64,000 bases of DNA, from assembly GCF_900104815.1 (NCBI RefSeq), contig NZ_FNTD01000004.1:5534501-5598500 (forward strand), read 5' to 3'. Within the stretch, counting starts at the first letter, position 1, and each line of letters opens with the position of its first letter. Below are positions 1 through 10,072 of this stretch, piece by piece. The notes under the pieces were generated by a model. It saw nothing but the letters and a program-made list of their open reading frames with translations. It had not been told where the DNA came from and made no database searches. This stretch comes from Streptomyces misionensis (GTDB lineage Bacteria > Actinomycetota > Actinomycetes > Streptomycetales > Streptomycetaceae). A program made the position numbers and the translations under genes.

Positions 1-1929
1 GACAACATCACCCTCACCCAGGAACTGGCGCAGAAGGAGAACCACTTCCGCTCCCTGGTACAGGGGTCGAGCGACGTCATCATGATCGCCGCGCCCAACG
101 GCATACTGCGCTACGTCTCCCCGGCCGCCGCCGGGGTCTACGGCCGCCCCGCCGAGGATCTGGTGGGCACCGAGCTGGCCGCCCTGATCCACCCCGAGGA
201 CCTGGGCTGTGTGGTGCACGAGGTGCGCCGCTTCCTCGCCGCCAGCCCGGCGGAGGAGCCCACCACCCGCATCGAGTGCCGCTTCCGCTCCGGCGGTGGG
301 GGCACCGCCCGCTCGAGCGAGGCCGGGAGCGGGGGAGGCTGGCTGAACGTCGAGTCCACCGTGAGCCGGCACCACGGCGGGCTGATCTTCAACAGCCGGG
401 ACGTCACCGAACGGGTGCGCCTCCAGGCCCAGTTGCAGCACAACGCGGAGCACGACCCGCTCACCGACCTGCCCAACCGCGCCCTGTTCACCCGGCGCGT
501 CCAGCAGGCGCTGTCCGGGCGCCGGGCCACCGACCGGGGCGACGCCCTGCGCGGTACGGCGGTGCTCTTCATCGACCTCGACGGCTTCAAGGCCGTCAAC
601 GACACCATCGGGCACCAGGCCGGCGACGAACTCCTGATCCAGGCCGCCCGGCGGCTCCAGGACGCGGTCCGCCAGGGCGACACCGCCTCCCGGCTGGGCG
701 GCGACGAGTTCGCGGCCCTGATCGTCGGGGACGGCACCCACGACCGGGAGGCCCGGGAGCGCAACATCCTGGAGCTGGCCGACCGGCTCAGGACGACCCT
801 CTCCCAGCCGTACGCGATCGACGGCAGGGACGTCCGGGTCAACGCCTCCATCGGGGTCGCCTTCGCCGAGCCCGGCCTCGGCGCGGGGGAGCTGCTGCGC
901 AACGCCGACCTCGCGATGTACCGCGCGAAATCGGCCGGAAAGGGCCGGGTCGAGCTGTACCGGCCGCAGATGCAGCAGGACGTCGTACGCAAGGCGGAGC
1001 TGGCCAACCGGCTGCGCGCCGCGTTGCACGACGGCGAGTTCACGCTGCTGCACCAGCCGGTGGTGCGCCTGGAGGACGGCCGGATCACGGCGGTCGGCGC
1101 GCAGGCCCGCTGGCGCTCCTCGCAGGGCGTGCTGTTCACCCCGGCGGAGTTCCTGCGGGTGGCGGAGGACGGCGACAAGACCGCCGAGCTGGACCGCTGG
1201 ATCCTCCAGGAGGCCGTCGCACAGGCCGCCGAACGGGCGTCGAGCGGGCTCGTCGTACCGGTGGCGGTGCGGATGAGCGCCCGGCGGCTGCTGGACCGTT
1301 CGCTGCCGCCGGGCTCGGTGGAGACGCTGCTGACCCGGCACGGGCTGCCGCCCGGGGCGCTGGTCGTCGAGCTGTCCGACACCGACCCCGGGCTCGGCCT
1401 GGACGAGCTGGAGCGGCGGCTGACCGCGTTGAACCGGCTCGGGGTGCGCATCGCGCTGGACGGCTTCGGCAGCGGCCAGGCGGCCATCACCGCCCTGCGG
1501 CGGCTGCCCGTGGACATCCTCAAGCTCGACCGGAGCCTGGTCGAGGGCGTGGTCGAGTCCGCCCGGCTGCACAAGATCACCAGCGGGCTGCTGCGGATCG
1601 CCTGCGACCTCGGGCTCCAGTCGGTCGCCGAGGGCGTGGACCTTCCCGAACAGGCGGTGGCGCTGCGCGCGATGGGCTGCACGCACGGCACCGGCATGGC
1701 CTTCTCCGGGCCGCTGGACGAGTACCGGCTGCGCCGGGCGCTCGGCGCCGGGCCCTGTGCGGTGCCGCACGCGTCGGCCGAACCGGCGTTCGCGGGCCGG
1801 GCGAGAGACATGCAGGGGCGTCTCGGCGCGAAGGGCGCCGCGGGGGTGTACACCGGAGGAGTACCCGCTGTTTTCGGAGGCGGCAGTGCCCTTCGCTCAC
1901 ATTCTGAGACTCCCGTCCCACCTACTTGA
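1..1929 (+). CDS. cdgC: PAS-GGDEF-EAL c-di-GMP protein, 3' part (5' end outside window)
   Basis: The frame is open from base 1 and its start lies outside the window; 642 residues are visible. Order: PAS-like sensor (about residues 12-120), GGDEF domain (about 155-325), EAL domain (about 335-590). The GGDEF signature is intact at visible residues 233-237. An RxxD motif (RQGD) ends five residues before it, the spacing of the product-inhibition I-site, so diguanylate cyclase activity is plausible. The EAL domain looks dead: the EAL position reads GAQ (366-368) and the usual DDFGTG reads DGFGSG. Many Streptomyces GGDEF-EAL proteins of this type are membrane-anchored at the N-terminus, which cannot be checked here. 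The symbol rests on position just upstream of ilvB, as I recall for S. coelicolor cdgC. The stop codon overlaps a TTGACA element (1926-1931). Confidence 0.85.
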   Translation, partial: DNITLTQELAQKENHFRSLVQGSSDVIMIAAPNGILRYVSPAAAGVYGRPAEDLVGTELAALIHPEDLGCVVHEVRRFLAASPAEEPTTRIECRFRSGGGGTARSSEAGSGGGWLNVESTVSRHHGGLIFNSRDVTERVRLQAQLQHNAEHDPLTDLPNRALFTRRVQQALSGRRATDRGDALRGTAVLFIDLDGFKAVNDTIGHQAGDELLIQAARRLQDAVRQGDTASRLGGDEFAALIVGDGTHDREARERNILELADRLRTTLSQPYAIDGRDVRVNASIGVAFAEPGLGAGELLRNADLAMYRAKSAGKGRVELYRPQMQQDVVRKAELANRLRAALHDGEFTLLHQPVVRLEDGRITAVGAQARWRSSQGVLFTPAEFLRVAEDGDKTAELDRWILQEAVAQAAERASSGLVVPVAVRMSARRLLDRSLPPGSVETLLTRHGLPPGALVVELSDTDPGLGLDELERRLTALNRLGVRIALDGFGSGQAAITALRRLPVDILKLDRSLVEGVVESARLHKITSGLLRIACDLGLQSVAEGVDLPEQAVALRAMGCTHGTGMAFSGPLDEYRLRRALGAGPCAVPHASAEPAFAGRARDMQGRLGAKGAAGVYTGGVPAVFGGGSALRSHSETPVPPT

Positions 1930-1962
1930 CACGTGGTGCGTGCCGGGTGGAGGGTCAGTTCC

Positions 1963-2004
1963 ATGCGCACCCGAATTCTCGTACTTGGACAGCGCGTCGG
2001 CTGA
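1963..2004 (+). CDS. ilvB leader peptide (branched-chain amino acid attenuator)
   Basis: Short ORF encoding [13 protein letters not shown], preceded by GGAGGG (1949-1954) eight bases before the ATG. It contains a run of Ile-Leu-Val-Leu, the products of the pathway downstream, written with codons that are rare in Streptomyces (ATT CTC GTA CTT). A U-tract terminator begins 55 bases after its stop. This is the architecture of ribosome-mediated attenuation: stalling at the ILVL run when charged tRNA is short would favour an alternative fold and read-through into ilvB. A GCTGGG (2005-2010) and CCCAGC (2036-2041) pair between stop and terminator could contribute to the alternative structures. Similar leader peptides are known for actinobacterial ilvB operons. 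Confidence 0.85.
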   Translation: MRTRILVLGQRVG

Positions 2005-2059
2005 GCTGGGACCCACCGGAAGGCGATCCGGAATCCCCAGCGACCCTCACCGGCGCGCT

Positions 2060-2093
2060 CCCCTCGCTTGCCTTACGGCACGAGGGGTTTTTT
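2060..2093 (+). terminator. ilvB attenuator terminator
   Basis: Stem CCCCTCG (2060-2066) with CGAGGGG (2081-2087), an inner TGCC/GGCA stem (2069-2072 with 2077-2080), then six T (2088-2093). Intrinsic terminators with a U-tract are uncommon in Streptomyces; here it lies between the leader peptide and ilvB, about 80 bases before the ilvB start. Confidence 0.85.
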
Positions 2094-2171
2094 GTTGCAC
2101 GAGTGACCCTCGTGCGGCACACGAACTCCGCCCGAACCTCGCAAAAACCTCAGCATCGAGAAGAGAAGCCG

Positions 2172-4022
2172 ATGACCGAGCAGGCCACCGGGGCCCATCA
2201 TCCGCAGCCCCGGCCCCGATCCGGAGGACAGCACTCCGCCCCCGTCGAGCACGTCACGGGCGCGCAGTCCCTCATTCGCTCCCTTGAGGAGGTCGGCGCG
2301 GACACGGTGTTCGGCATTCCCGGCGGCGCGATCCTCCCGGCGTACGACCCGATGATGGACTCCACCCGGGTGCGCCACGTCCTGGTCCGCCACGAGCAGG
2401 GCGCGGGCCACGCGGCCACCGGCTACGCCCAGGCCACCGGCAAGGTCGGGGTCTGCATGGCGACCAGCGGCCCGGGCGCCACCAACCTGGTCACCCCCAT
2501 CGCCGACGCCCACATGGACTCGGTCCCGCTGGTCGCCATCACCGGTCAGGTCGCCTCCTCCTCGATCGGCACGGACGCCTTCCAGGAGGCGGACATCGTC
2601 GGCATCACCATGCCGATCACCAAGCACAACTTCCTGGTGACCAAGGCCGAGGACATCCCGCGGGTGATCGCGGAGGCCTTCCACATCGCCTCCACCGGCC
2701 GCCCCGGCCCGGTCCTCGTCGACATCGCCAAGGACGCCCTCCAGAAGAAGACGACCTTCTCCTGGCCGCCGGTCATGGACCTGCCCGGCTACCGTCCGGT
2801 CACCAAGCCGCACGCCAAGCAGATCCGCGAGGCCGCCAAGCTGATCACCGCCGCCCGGCGGCCCGTCCTCTACGTCGGCGGCGGCGTCATCAAGGCGGGG
2901 GCCACCGCCGAGCTGAAGGTCCTCGCCGAACTCACCGGAGCGCCCGTCACCACCACCCTGATGGCGCTCGGCGCATTCCCCGACAGCCACCCGCTGCACG
3001 TGGGAATGCCGGGCATGCACGGTGCGGTCACCGCCGTCACCGCGCTGCAGAAGGCCGACCTGATCGTCGCCCTCGGAGCCCGCTTCGACGACCGCGTCAC
3101 CGGCAAGCTGGACAGCTTCGCCCCGTACGCCAAGATCGTCCACGCCGACATCGACCCGGCCGAGATCGGCAAGAACCGCGAGGCCGACGTGCCGATCGTC
3201 GGTGACGCCCGCGAGGTCATCGCCGACCTGGTCCAGGCCGTGCAGAAGGAGCACAGCGAGGGCCACAAGGGCGACTACAGCGCCTGGTGGCAGGACCTCA
3301 ACCGCTGGCGCGAGACCTACCCGCTCGGGTACGACCAGCCCGAGGACGGCTCGCTGTCCCCCCAGGCCGTGATCGAGCGCGTCGGACAGCTCGCCCCCGA
3401 GGGCACCATCTTCGCGGCGGGCGTCGGCCAGCACCAGATGTGGTCCGCGCACTTCATCCAGTACGAGCAGCCCGCCACCTGGCTGAACTCCGGCGGCGCC
3501 GGAACCATGGGCTACGCGGTGCCGGCCGCCATGGGCGCCAAGGCCGGCCGGCCCGAGCGGACCGTCTGGGCGATCGACGGCGACGGCTGCTTCCAGATGA
3601 CCAACCAGGAACTGACCACCTGCGCCCTGAACAACATCCCCATCAAGGTCGCCATCATCAACAACGGCGCCCTCGGGATGGTCCGCCAGTGGCAGACCCT
3701 CTTCTACAACCAGCGCTACTCCAACACCGTGCTGCACAGCGGCCCGGACGACGTGAACCCCGAGGCCCGGGGCACGCGGGTGCCGGACTTCGTGAAGCTG
3801 GCCGAGGCCATGGGCTGCGTGGGCCTGCGCTGCGAGCGCCCGGAGGACCTGGACAAGGTCATCGAAGAGGCCAACTCCATCAACGACCGTCCGGTCGTCG
3901 TGGACTTCATCGTCCACCAGGACGCCATGGTGTGGCCGATGGTCGCCGCCGGCACCTCCAACGACGAGATCATGGCCGCCCGGGACGTCCGCCCCGACTT
4001 CGGCGACAGCGAAGACGACTGA
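2172..4022 (+). CDS. ilvB: acetolactate synthase large (catalytic) subunit
   Basis: Condenses two pyruvates to 2-acetolactate, or pyruvate with 2-ketobutyrate, the first common step to valine, leucine and isoleucine; uses ThDP, Mg and FAD. 616 residues, usual length. The ThDP-binding GDG...NN segment is visible near residues 470-500 ([13 protein letters not shown], then AIINN), and the activating Glu lies in [11 protein letters not shown] near the N-terminus. The ATG at 2172 follows GAGAAG; upstream in-frame codons belong to the leader region and are not used. Its regulatory subunit ilvN follows 23 bases after the stop and ilvC after that, one ilvBNC operon controlled by the attenuator at 1963-2093. 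Confidence 0.97.
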   Translation: MTEQATGAHHPQPRPRSGGQHSAPVEHVTGAQSLIRSLEEVGADTVFGIPGGAILPAYDPMMDSTRVRHVLVRHEQGAGHAATGYAQATGKVGVCMATSGPGATNLVTPIADAHMDSVPLVAITGQVASSSIGTDAFQEADIVGITMPITKHNFLVTKAEDIPRVIAEAFHIASTGRPGPVLVDIAKDALQKKTTFSWPPVMDLPGYRPVTKPHAKQIREAAKLITAARRPVLYVGGGVIKAGATAELKVLAELTGAPVTTTLMALGAFPDSHPLHVGMPGMHGAVTAVTALQKADLIVALGARFDDRVTGKLDSFAPYAKIVHADIDPAEIGKNREADVPIVGDAREVIADLVQAVQKEHSEGHKGDYSAWWQDLNRWRETYPLGYDQPEDGSLSPQAVIERVGQLAPEGTIFAAGVGQHQMWSAHFIQYEQPATWLNSGGAGTMGYAVPAAMGAKAGRPERTVWAIDGDGCFQMTNQELTTCALNNIPIKVAIINNGALGMVRQWQTLFYNQRYSNTVLHSGPDDVNPEARGTRVPDFVKLAEAMGCVGLRCERPEDLDKVIEEANSINDRPVVVDFIVHQDAMVWPMVAAGTSNDEIMAARDVRPDFGDSEDD

Positions 4023-4045
4023 GCGAGAGAGACGTAAAGAAGACC

Positions 4046-4570
4046 ATGTCCAAGCACACGCTCTCCGTCCTGGTGGAGAACAAGCCGGGCATCCTGGCCC
4101 GCATCGCCGCCCTGTTCTCCCGCCGCGGCTTCAACATCGACTCGCTCGCGGTGGGCGTCACCGAACACCCCGACATCTCCCGCATCACCATCGTGGTCGG
4201 TGTCGAGGAACTGCCGCTGGAGCAGGTCACCAAGCAGCTCAACAAGCTCGTCGAGGTGCTGAAGATCGTCGAGCTGGACCCGGCACAGGCCGTCCAGCGC
4301 GAACTCGTCCTGGTGAAGATCCGCGCGGACAACGAGACCCGCTCCCAGATCGTGGAGATCGTCCAGCTGTTCCGCGCCAAGACCGTGGACGTCTCCCCGG
4401 AGGCCGTGACCATCGAGGCCACCGGGTCCAGCGAGAAGCTGTCCGCCATGCTCAAGATGCTGGAGCCGTTCGGCATCAAGGAGCTGGTCCAGTCCGGCAC
4501 CATCGCGATCGGCCGCGGCGCCCGGTCCATCACGGACCGCTCGCTGCGCGCCCTCGACCGGTCCGCGTAA
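4046..4570 (+). CDS. ilvN: acetolactate synthase small (regulatory) subunit
   Basis: 174 residues. An N-terminal ACT domain (starts TLSVLVENKPGILARIAALF, about residues 4-75) is followed by the C-terminal ALS small-subunit domain. In this family the ACT domain binds valine and confers feedback inhibition on the IlvB catalytic subunit. ATG start at 4046; a purine-rich GAGAGAGACG lies upstream. It follows ilvB by 23 bases and precedes ilvC by 129 bases. Confidence 0.97.
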   Translation: MSKHTLSVLVENKPGILARIAALFSRRGFNIDSLAVGVTEHPDISRITIVVGVEELPLEQVTKQLNKLVEVLKIVELDPAQAVQRELVLVKIRADNETRSQIVEIVQLFRAKTVDVSPEAVTIEATGSSEKLSAMLKMLEPFGIKELVQSGTIAIGRGARSITDRSLRALDRSA

Positions 4571-5698
<1,128 letters not shown>

Positions 5699-5709
5699 GC
5701 CTCACGTCA

Positions 5710-5741
5710 GGGGGCCGGGGCATGCTGCTCCGGCCCCCTTT
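5710..5741 (+). terminator. terminator after ilvC
   Basis: GGGGGCCGG (5710-5718) pairs with CCGGCCCCC (5730-5738), followed by TTT. It closes the ilvBNC unit. Confidence 0.75.
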
Positions 5742-5830
5742 CGCCACGACCTCCCGGTATGACTCCACAATGGAGTTCCCCGTCCGGGTGATCCTTCCGC
5801 AGCGGCGCAAACCGACGGCCGCGGCGCCAC

Positions 5831-5836
5831 TAGACT
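5831..5836 (+). promoter_or_regulatory. candidate -10 element of serA
   Basis: TAGACT matches the vegetative Streptomyces -10 consensus TAgaCT. No clear -35 is visible. It would give a leader of about 105 bases before the serA start, in which no leader peptide or riboswitch is evident to me. Confidence 0.4.
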
Positions 5837-5947
5837 GCTGACAACAAACGCGTCAGGCCCACAGCGTCGTGCGTCTTCCACGCGGCTAGCACCCCTCCGC
5901 CAGCGGCCGTCGGGACGGCCGTCCGCATTGGACTTGTGAGGACCCAC

Positions 5948-7537
5948 GTGAGCTCGAAACCCGTCGTACTCATCGCCGAAGAGCTTTCGCCCGCGACCGT
6001 CGACGCCCTCGGCCCGGACTTCGAGATCCGGCACTGCAACGGAGCCGACCGGGCTGAGCTGCTGCCCGCCATCGCCGACGTCGACGCGATCCTGATCCGT
6101 TCCGCGACCAAGGTCGACGCCGAGGCCATCGCCGCGGCCAAGAAGCTGAAGGTCGTCGCCCGCGCCGGCGTCGGCCTGGACAACGTCGACGTCTCCGCCG
6201 CCACCAAGGCCGGCGTCATGGTCGTCAACGCCCCGACCTCGAACATCGTGACCGCCGCCGAGCTGGCCTGCGGTCTGCTCCTGTCCACCGCCCGCAACAT
6301 CCCGCAGGCGAACGCCGCGCTGAAGAACGGCGAGTGGAAGCGCAGCAAGTACACGGGCGTGGAGCTGGCCGAGAAGACCCTCGGTGTCGTCGGCCTCGGC
6401 CGCATCGGCGCCCTGGTCGCGCAGCGCATGTCCGCCTTCGGCATGAAGGTCGTCGCCTACGACCCGTACGTGCAGCCCGCGCGCGCCGCCCAGATGGGCG
6501 TCAAGGTGGTCTCCCTGGACGAGCTGCTGGAGGTCTCCGACTTCATCACCGTCCACCTGCCCAAGACCCCCGAGACCCTGGGCCTCATCGGTGACGAGGC
6601 GCTGCGCAAGGTCAAGCCGAGCGTGCGCATCGTCAACGCCGCGCGCGGCGGCATCGTGGACGAGGCGGCGCTGTACGCGGCGCTGAAGGAGGGCCGCGTC
6701 GCCGGCGCCGGCCTCGACGTCTACGCCAAGGAGCCGTGCACCGACTCCCCGCTGTTCGAGCTGGACCAGGTCGTGTGCACCCCGCACCTGGGCGCCTCCA
6801 CCGACGAGGCCCAGGAGAAGGCGGGCATCGCGGTCGCCAAGTCGGTGCGCCTCGCGCTCGCCGGCGAGCTGGTGCCCGACGCGGTCAACGTGCAGGGCGG
6901 TGTCATCGCCGAGGACGTCAAGCCCGGCCTCCCGCTCGCCGAGCGCCTCGGCCGCATCTTCACCGCGCTGGCCGGCGAGGTGGCGGTCCGGCTGGACGTC
7001 GAGGTCTACGGCGAGATCACCCAGCACGACGTGAAGGTGCTCGAACTCTCCGCCCTCAAGGGCGTGTTCGAGGACGTCGTGGACGAGACGGTGTCGTACG
7101 TCAACGCCCCGCTGTTCGCCCAGGAGCGTGGCGTCGAGGTCCGCCTCACCACCAGCTCCGAGGCCACCGAGCACCGCAACGTGGTGACCGTGCGCGGCAC
7201 GCTCGGCACCGGCGAGGAGGTGTCGGTCTCCGGCACGCTGGCCGGCCCCAAGCACGTCCAGAAGGTCGTGGCGGTCGGCGAGTACGACGTCGACCTCGCC
7301 CTCGCCGACCACATGGTCGTCCTGCGCTACGAGGACCGTCCCGGTGTCGTCGGCACCGTCGGCCGCATCCTCGGCGAGGCGGGCCTGAACATCGCCGGCA
7401 TGCAGGTCGCGCGCGCCACGGTGGGCGGCGAGGCGCTGGCCGTCCTCACCGTGGACGACACGGTGACGGCCGCCGTGCTGGCCGAGGTCGCCGAGGAGAT
7501 CGGGGCGACGTCCGCCCGCTCGGTGAACCTGGTCTGA
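5948..7537 (+). CDS. serA: D-3-phosphoglycerate dehydrogenase (long, ACT-domain type)
   Basis: Oxidises 3-phosphoglycerate to 3-phosphohydroxypyruvate with NAD, first step of serine synthesis. 529 residues, the long type with catalytic/NAD domains (GLGRIGALVAQRM Rossmann motif; NAARGGIVDEAAL; HLGASTDEAQ with the catalytic His), an intervening ASB domain (about 320-450) and a C-terminal ACT domain (VLRYEDRPGVVGTVGRIL) that senses serine in this family. The GTG at 5948 is chosen because GAGGA (5938-5942) lies five bases upstream and it gives MSSKPVVLIAEEL, the usual Streptomyces N-terminus; the GTG at 5936 would put the ribosome site inside the gene. Confidence 0.96.
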   Translation: MSSKPVVLIAEELSPATVDALGPDFEIRHCNGADRAELLPAIADVDAILIRSATKVDAEAIAAAKKLKVVARAGVGLDNVDVSAATKAGVMVVNAPTSNIVTAAELACGLLLSTARNIPQANAALKNGEWKRSKYTGVELAEKTLGVVGLGRIGALVAQRMSAFGMKVVAYDPYVQPARAAQMGVKVVSLDELLEVSDFITVHLPKTPETLGLIGDEALRKVKPSVRIVNAARGGIVDEAALYAALKEGRVAGAGLDVYAKEPCTDSPLFELDQVVCTPHLGASTDEAQEKAGIAVAKSVRLALAGELVPDAVNVQGGVIAEDVKPGLPLAERLGRIFTALAGEVAVRLDVEVYGEITQHDVKVLELSALKGVFEDVVDETVSYVNAPLFAQERGVEVRLTTSSEATEHRNVVTVRGTLGTGEEVSVSGTLAGPKHVQKVVAVGEYDVDLALADHMVVLRYEDRPGVVGTVGRILGEAGLNIAGMQVARATVGGEALAVLTVDDTVTAAVLAEVAEEIGATSARSVNLV

Positions 7538-7544
7538 GCACCCC

Positions 7545-7590
7545 CGAACGCCGGACGGGCCGAGGTCTTCCTCGGCCCGTCCGGCGTTCG
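7545..7590. terminator. bidirectional terminator between serA and the convergent exporter gene
   Basis: A perfect 21-bp inverted repeat (arms 7545-7565 and 7570-7590) with a TCTT loop. No long T-tract on either side, typical of actinobacterial GC-rich terminators. It ends 9 bases before the exporter stop codon. Confidence 0.75.
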
Positions 7591-7598
7591 CGCGTCCG

Positions 7599-9062
7599 CT
7601 ACCCCTCGGTCTTCCGCAGGGTCACGGCCGCCCCCACCGCGGCCAGCACCAGCAGCACCGCCCCCGCCAGCGCGGCGTCCCGCATCCCGGTGGTGAACGC
7701 CTGCCGGGCGGCGGCGAGCAGGGACCGCCCCGCCTCGCCGGGCAGCCGGGTGACGGTGGCGAGCGCGCCGCCGAGGGTCTCGCGCGCCCCCGCCGGCGCC
7801 GTGCCCGGCATCCGGTGCCGGTAGACCGCCGTACCGATCGATCCGAGGACCGCCATCCCGAGCGCCCCGCCGAACTCCGCGCCGGTCTCCAGGAGCGAGG
7901 AGGCGGTACCGGCCCGTTCCACCGGGGCGCCGCTCATGGCCAGATCGGTCAGCTGGGACATGATCGCGACCATCCCGCAGGCCAGCACGCCGGCCCCGGC
8001 CAGCACCAGCCACAGCGAGTCGGTGCCGAGCAGGGCGAGCAGCGCGAAGCCGCCCGCCATCGCGGCGAAGCCGCCCGCGACGACGTACCCCCGGTCGACG
8101 CCCCGCCGCACGAGCCGTGCGCTGAGGGGACCGGCGACGCCGATGAACACCGAGGGCAGCAGGCTCCACAGGGCGGCCGAGAGCGGGCTCTTGCCCAGCA
8201 CCGACTGGAGGTACTGCGTGGTGAAGACCGCCGAGCCCATCATGGCGAGCGACGCGACGAGGTTCAGCACCAGCGCCGGGGCGAACCCCCGGCCCTTCAG
8301 CAGGGCGGGCGGGACCAGCGGGGTGGCGTGGGTGCGCTGGCGGTGTGTGAACAGGGCGGCGAAGAGCAGGCCGACGGCGACCGGGACGACGTACCGCGGG
8401 TGCCAGCCCTCGGAGGGGATCTCCTTGAGGCCGTAGATCACGGGGAGCACGGCGGCCAGGGACAGCGGCACGCTCGGCCAGTCGAAGGGGCCGGGGGAGG
8501 GGTTCTTCGACTCGGGCAGCAGCACCGGGCCGAGCACCAGCAGCAGCCCCATCGCGGGCAGGTTGACCAGGAACACCGCGCCCCACCAGAAGTGCTCGAC
8601 CAGGATGCCGCTCATCACCGAGCCGAGGGCGACGCCGCCGGTCATCACGCCGGACCAGAGGCCGATCGCCTTCGCACGTTCGGCCGGGTCGGTGAACATC
8701 GCGCGCAGCAGGGCCATGGTCGACGGCATCAGGGTCGCCCCGCCGATGCCGAGGAGCGCGCGGGCGGCGATCAGGGTCGTGGCGCTGTCGGCGTAGGCGG
8801 CGAGCAGCGAGGCACCGCCGAACGCGGCGGCGCCCATGAGCAGCAGCCTGCGGCGGCCGATCCGGTCCCCGAGCGAGCCCATGGTCATCAGCAGCCCGGC
8901 GAGCACGAAGCCGTAGATGTCGAAGATCCACAGCTGCTGGGTGCCGGTGGGGTGCAGATCGGCGCTGATCGCCGGGGCGGCGAAGTACAGCACCGAGACG
9001 TCCATCGAGACCAGGAGCAGCGGCAGCATCAGCACGTAGAGGGCGGTCCATTCACGCTTCAT
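7599..9062 (-). CDS. MFS drug exporter, DHA2 (14-TM) family
   Basis: 487 residues with about 14 hydrophobic segments; motif A after TM2 reads GSLGDRIGRRRLLL. N-terminus MKREWTALYVLMLPLLLVSMDVSVLYFAAPAIS is typical of EmrB/QacA-like proton antiporters. Divergent from a TetR gene, the usual self-regulated efflux pair. Start at 9062 is preferred over an ATG at 9071: a promoter (TAGACA, 17-base spacer, TACATT at 9070-9075 on the minus strand) would start transcription at about 9063, making the message leaderless, and the ATG at 9071 lies inside the -10. Substrate cannot be predicted. Confidence 0.88.
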   Translation of the reverse strand: MKREWTALYVLMLPLLLVSMDVSVLYFAAPAISADLHPTGTQQLWIFDIYGFVLAGLLMTMGSLGDRIGRRRLLLMGAAAFGGASLLAAYADSATTLIAARALLGIGGATLMPSTMALLRAMFTDPAERAKAIGLWSGVMTGGVALGSVMSGILVEHFWWGAVFLVNLPAMGLLLVLGPVLLPESKNPSPGPFDWPSVPLSLAAVLPVIYGLKEIPSEGWHPRYVVPVAVGLLFAALFTHRQRTHATPLVPPALLKGRGFAPALVLNLVASLAMMGSAVFTTQYLQSVLGKSPLSAALWSLLPSVFIGVAGPLSARLVRRGVDRGYVVAGGFAAMAGGFALLALLGTDSLWLVLAGAGVLACGMVAIMSQLTDLAMSGAPVERAGTASSLLETGAEFGGALGMAVLGSIGTAVYRHRMPGTAPAGARETLGGALATVTRLPGEAGRSLLAAARQAFTTGMRDAALAGAVLLVLAAVGAAVTLRKTEG

Positions 9063-9069
9063 GACAGGC

Positions 9070-9114
9070 AATGTACGAGCGTCTTAAACACTTGTCTAGA
9101 ACACTTGTGTAAGT
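9070..9114. promoter_or_regulatory. promoter and putative TetR operator of the exporter gene
   Basis: Minus-strand promoter: -35 TAGACA (complement of 9093-9098), 17-base spacer, -10 TACATT (complement of 9070-9075). Overlapping it is a direct repeat AACACTTGT at 9087-9095 and 9100-9108, and the second copy continues into the dyad ACTTGTGTAAGT (9103-9114). Binding here would block the exporter promoter. The regulator identity is inferred from the adjacent divergent TetR gene. Confidence 0.55.
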
Positions 9115-9160
9115 CATGCGTCTGGGACGGTTGTATGGAAGGCGGGGTAGGCTGCCCGGC

Positions 9161-9760
9161 ATGGGACATCGCGAGGATCTGCTCGAAGGCGCGAAGCGCT
9201 GCCTGCTGGAGAAGGGGTTCGCGCGGACCACGGCGCGCGACATCGTGAAGGCCTCTGGCACGAACCTGGCCTCCATCGGCTACCACTACGGCTCGAAGGA
9301 CGCGTTGCTGGCGCAGGCGTACGTCGCGCTGGTGGAGGACGTGCCCCTGGAGGGCGGCGAGGGCATCAGCGCCGCCCCCGGTTCGCTGGAGCGGTTCCGC
9401 GAGGTGTGGTCGAACGTCGTCGACAGCCTCCGCGAGCCGGGCTCGATCTGGCGGCTCAGCGTGGAGATCCTCGCGATGGGCGATCAACTGCCCGAGGTGC
9501 GCGACCAGTTGTCCCGCGCACAGCGCGAGGCCGGCCGGGGCATGGTCTCCCTGCTGATGGGGGTGCCGGAGGAGGAGGTCTCGGACGGGACCGCCGACAC
9601 CCTCGGCCGCTTCTACGTGACCCTGATGACGGGCCTGATCTCCCAGTGGACCTTCGACCCGAAGACCGCCCCGAACGCGGAGGCGCTGACGGAGGGGTTG
9701 CGGCAGGTGATGGCGGCGGCGGACGCCGCGGCCTCGGGCCCCGCTTCGGCCGGGGGGTGA
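9161..9760 (+). CDS. TetR/AcrR-family regulator of the divergent exporter
   Basis: 199 residues. N-terminal TetR helix-turn-helix: GHREDLLEGAKRCLLEKGF...TTARDIVKASGTNLASIGYHYGSKDALL (about residues 2-50). The remainder is the ligand-binding and dimer domain. The ATG at 9161 is chosen because TAGGCT (9148-9153), a good -10, ends seven bases upstream, indicating a leaderless message; there is no Shine-Dalgarno. Likely represses the DHA2 exporter and itself through the repeats at 9087-9114. Confidence 0.88.
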   Translation: MGHREDLLEGAKRCLLEKGFARTTARDIVKASGTNLASIGYHYGSKDALLAQAYVALVEDVPLEGGEGISAAPGSLERFREVWSNVVDSLREPGSIWRLSVEILAMGDQLPEVRDQLSRAQREAGRGMVSLLMGVPEEEVSDGTADTLGRFYVTLMTGLISQWTFDPKTAPNAEALTEGLRQVMAAADAAASGPASAGG

Positions 9761-10072
9761 CCGCGGCCGGCTGAAGTCCGGCCGCCGACCCTCCTGTTCG
9801 GGCCGTACGAACCGCTGGTACGCGAGCGCCCGTTCGTCGCTTCGGCGGCGCAGCCGGCGCGTCGCGGCGGCGGGGTCCGTGGTCCGGTCCGCGAGGAGGG
9901 CGGCGGTCTCCGCGCTGGGCCGAGCTCCGCCGAGACGCAGGGCCGGCGAGGCGTTGTGGGCGAGTGCCGCCTCGGCCGTGTGTTCCGTCATCCGTGGCTC
10001 AACGTCGCTCCGGGGCGCAGGTGCGGCGACAGGCATGTGCTCATCCGTCGCCGCACCCTGCGGTCCGCGGTG
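9761..10072 (-). other. gap with a coding-like minus-strand frame (possible gene remnant)
   Basis: Between the TetR gene and the DUF4097 gene. On the minus strand a frame from an ATG at 9991 begins MTEHTAEAALAHNASPALRL and keeps high G/C at third positions for about 75 codons, but it has no stop before running antisense through the whole TetR gene. No ribosome site is convincing. It may be the 5' end of a gene whose 3' part was lost, or only compositional bias. I see no other feature here. Confidence 0.25.

Noticed and set aside
138..1970. 610-codon open frame antisense to the GGDEF-EAL gene
   Set aside because: Composition shadow of a GC-rich gene; Ser/Arg-rich translation with no domain and no ribosome site.
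2073..3917. 614-codon open frame antisense to ilvB
   Set aside because: Asp/Gly/Val-rich shadow translation of the real ilvB frame.
5936..5947. Upstream GTG start for serA
   Set aside because: It is the ribosome-binding GTGAGGA itself; start 5948 matches the usual N-terminus.
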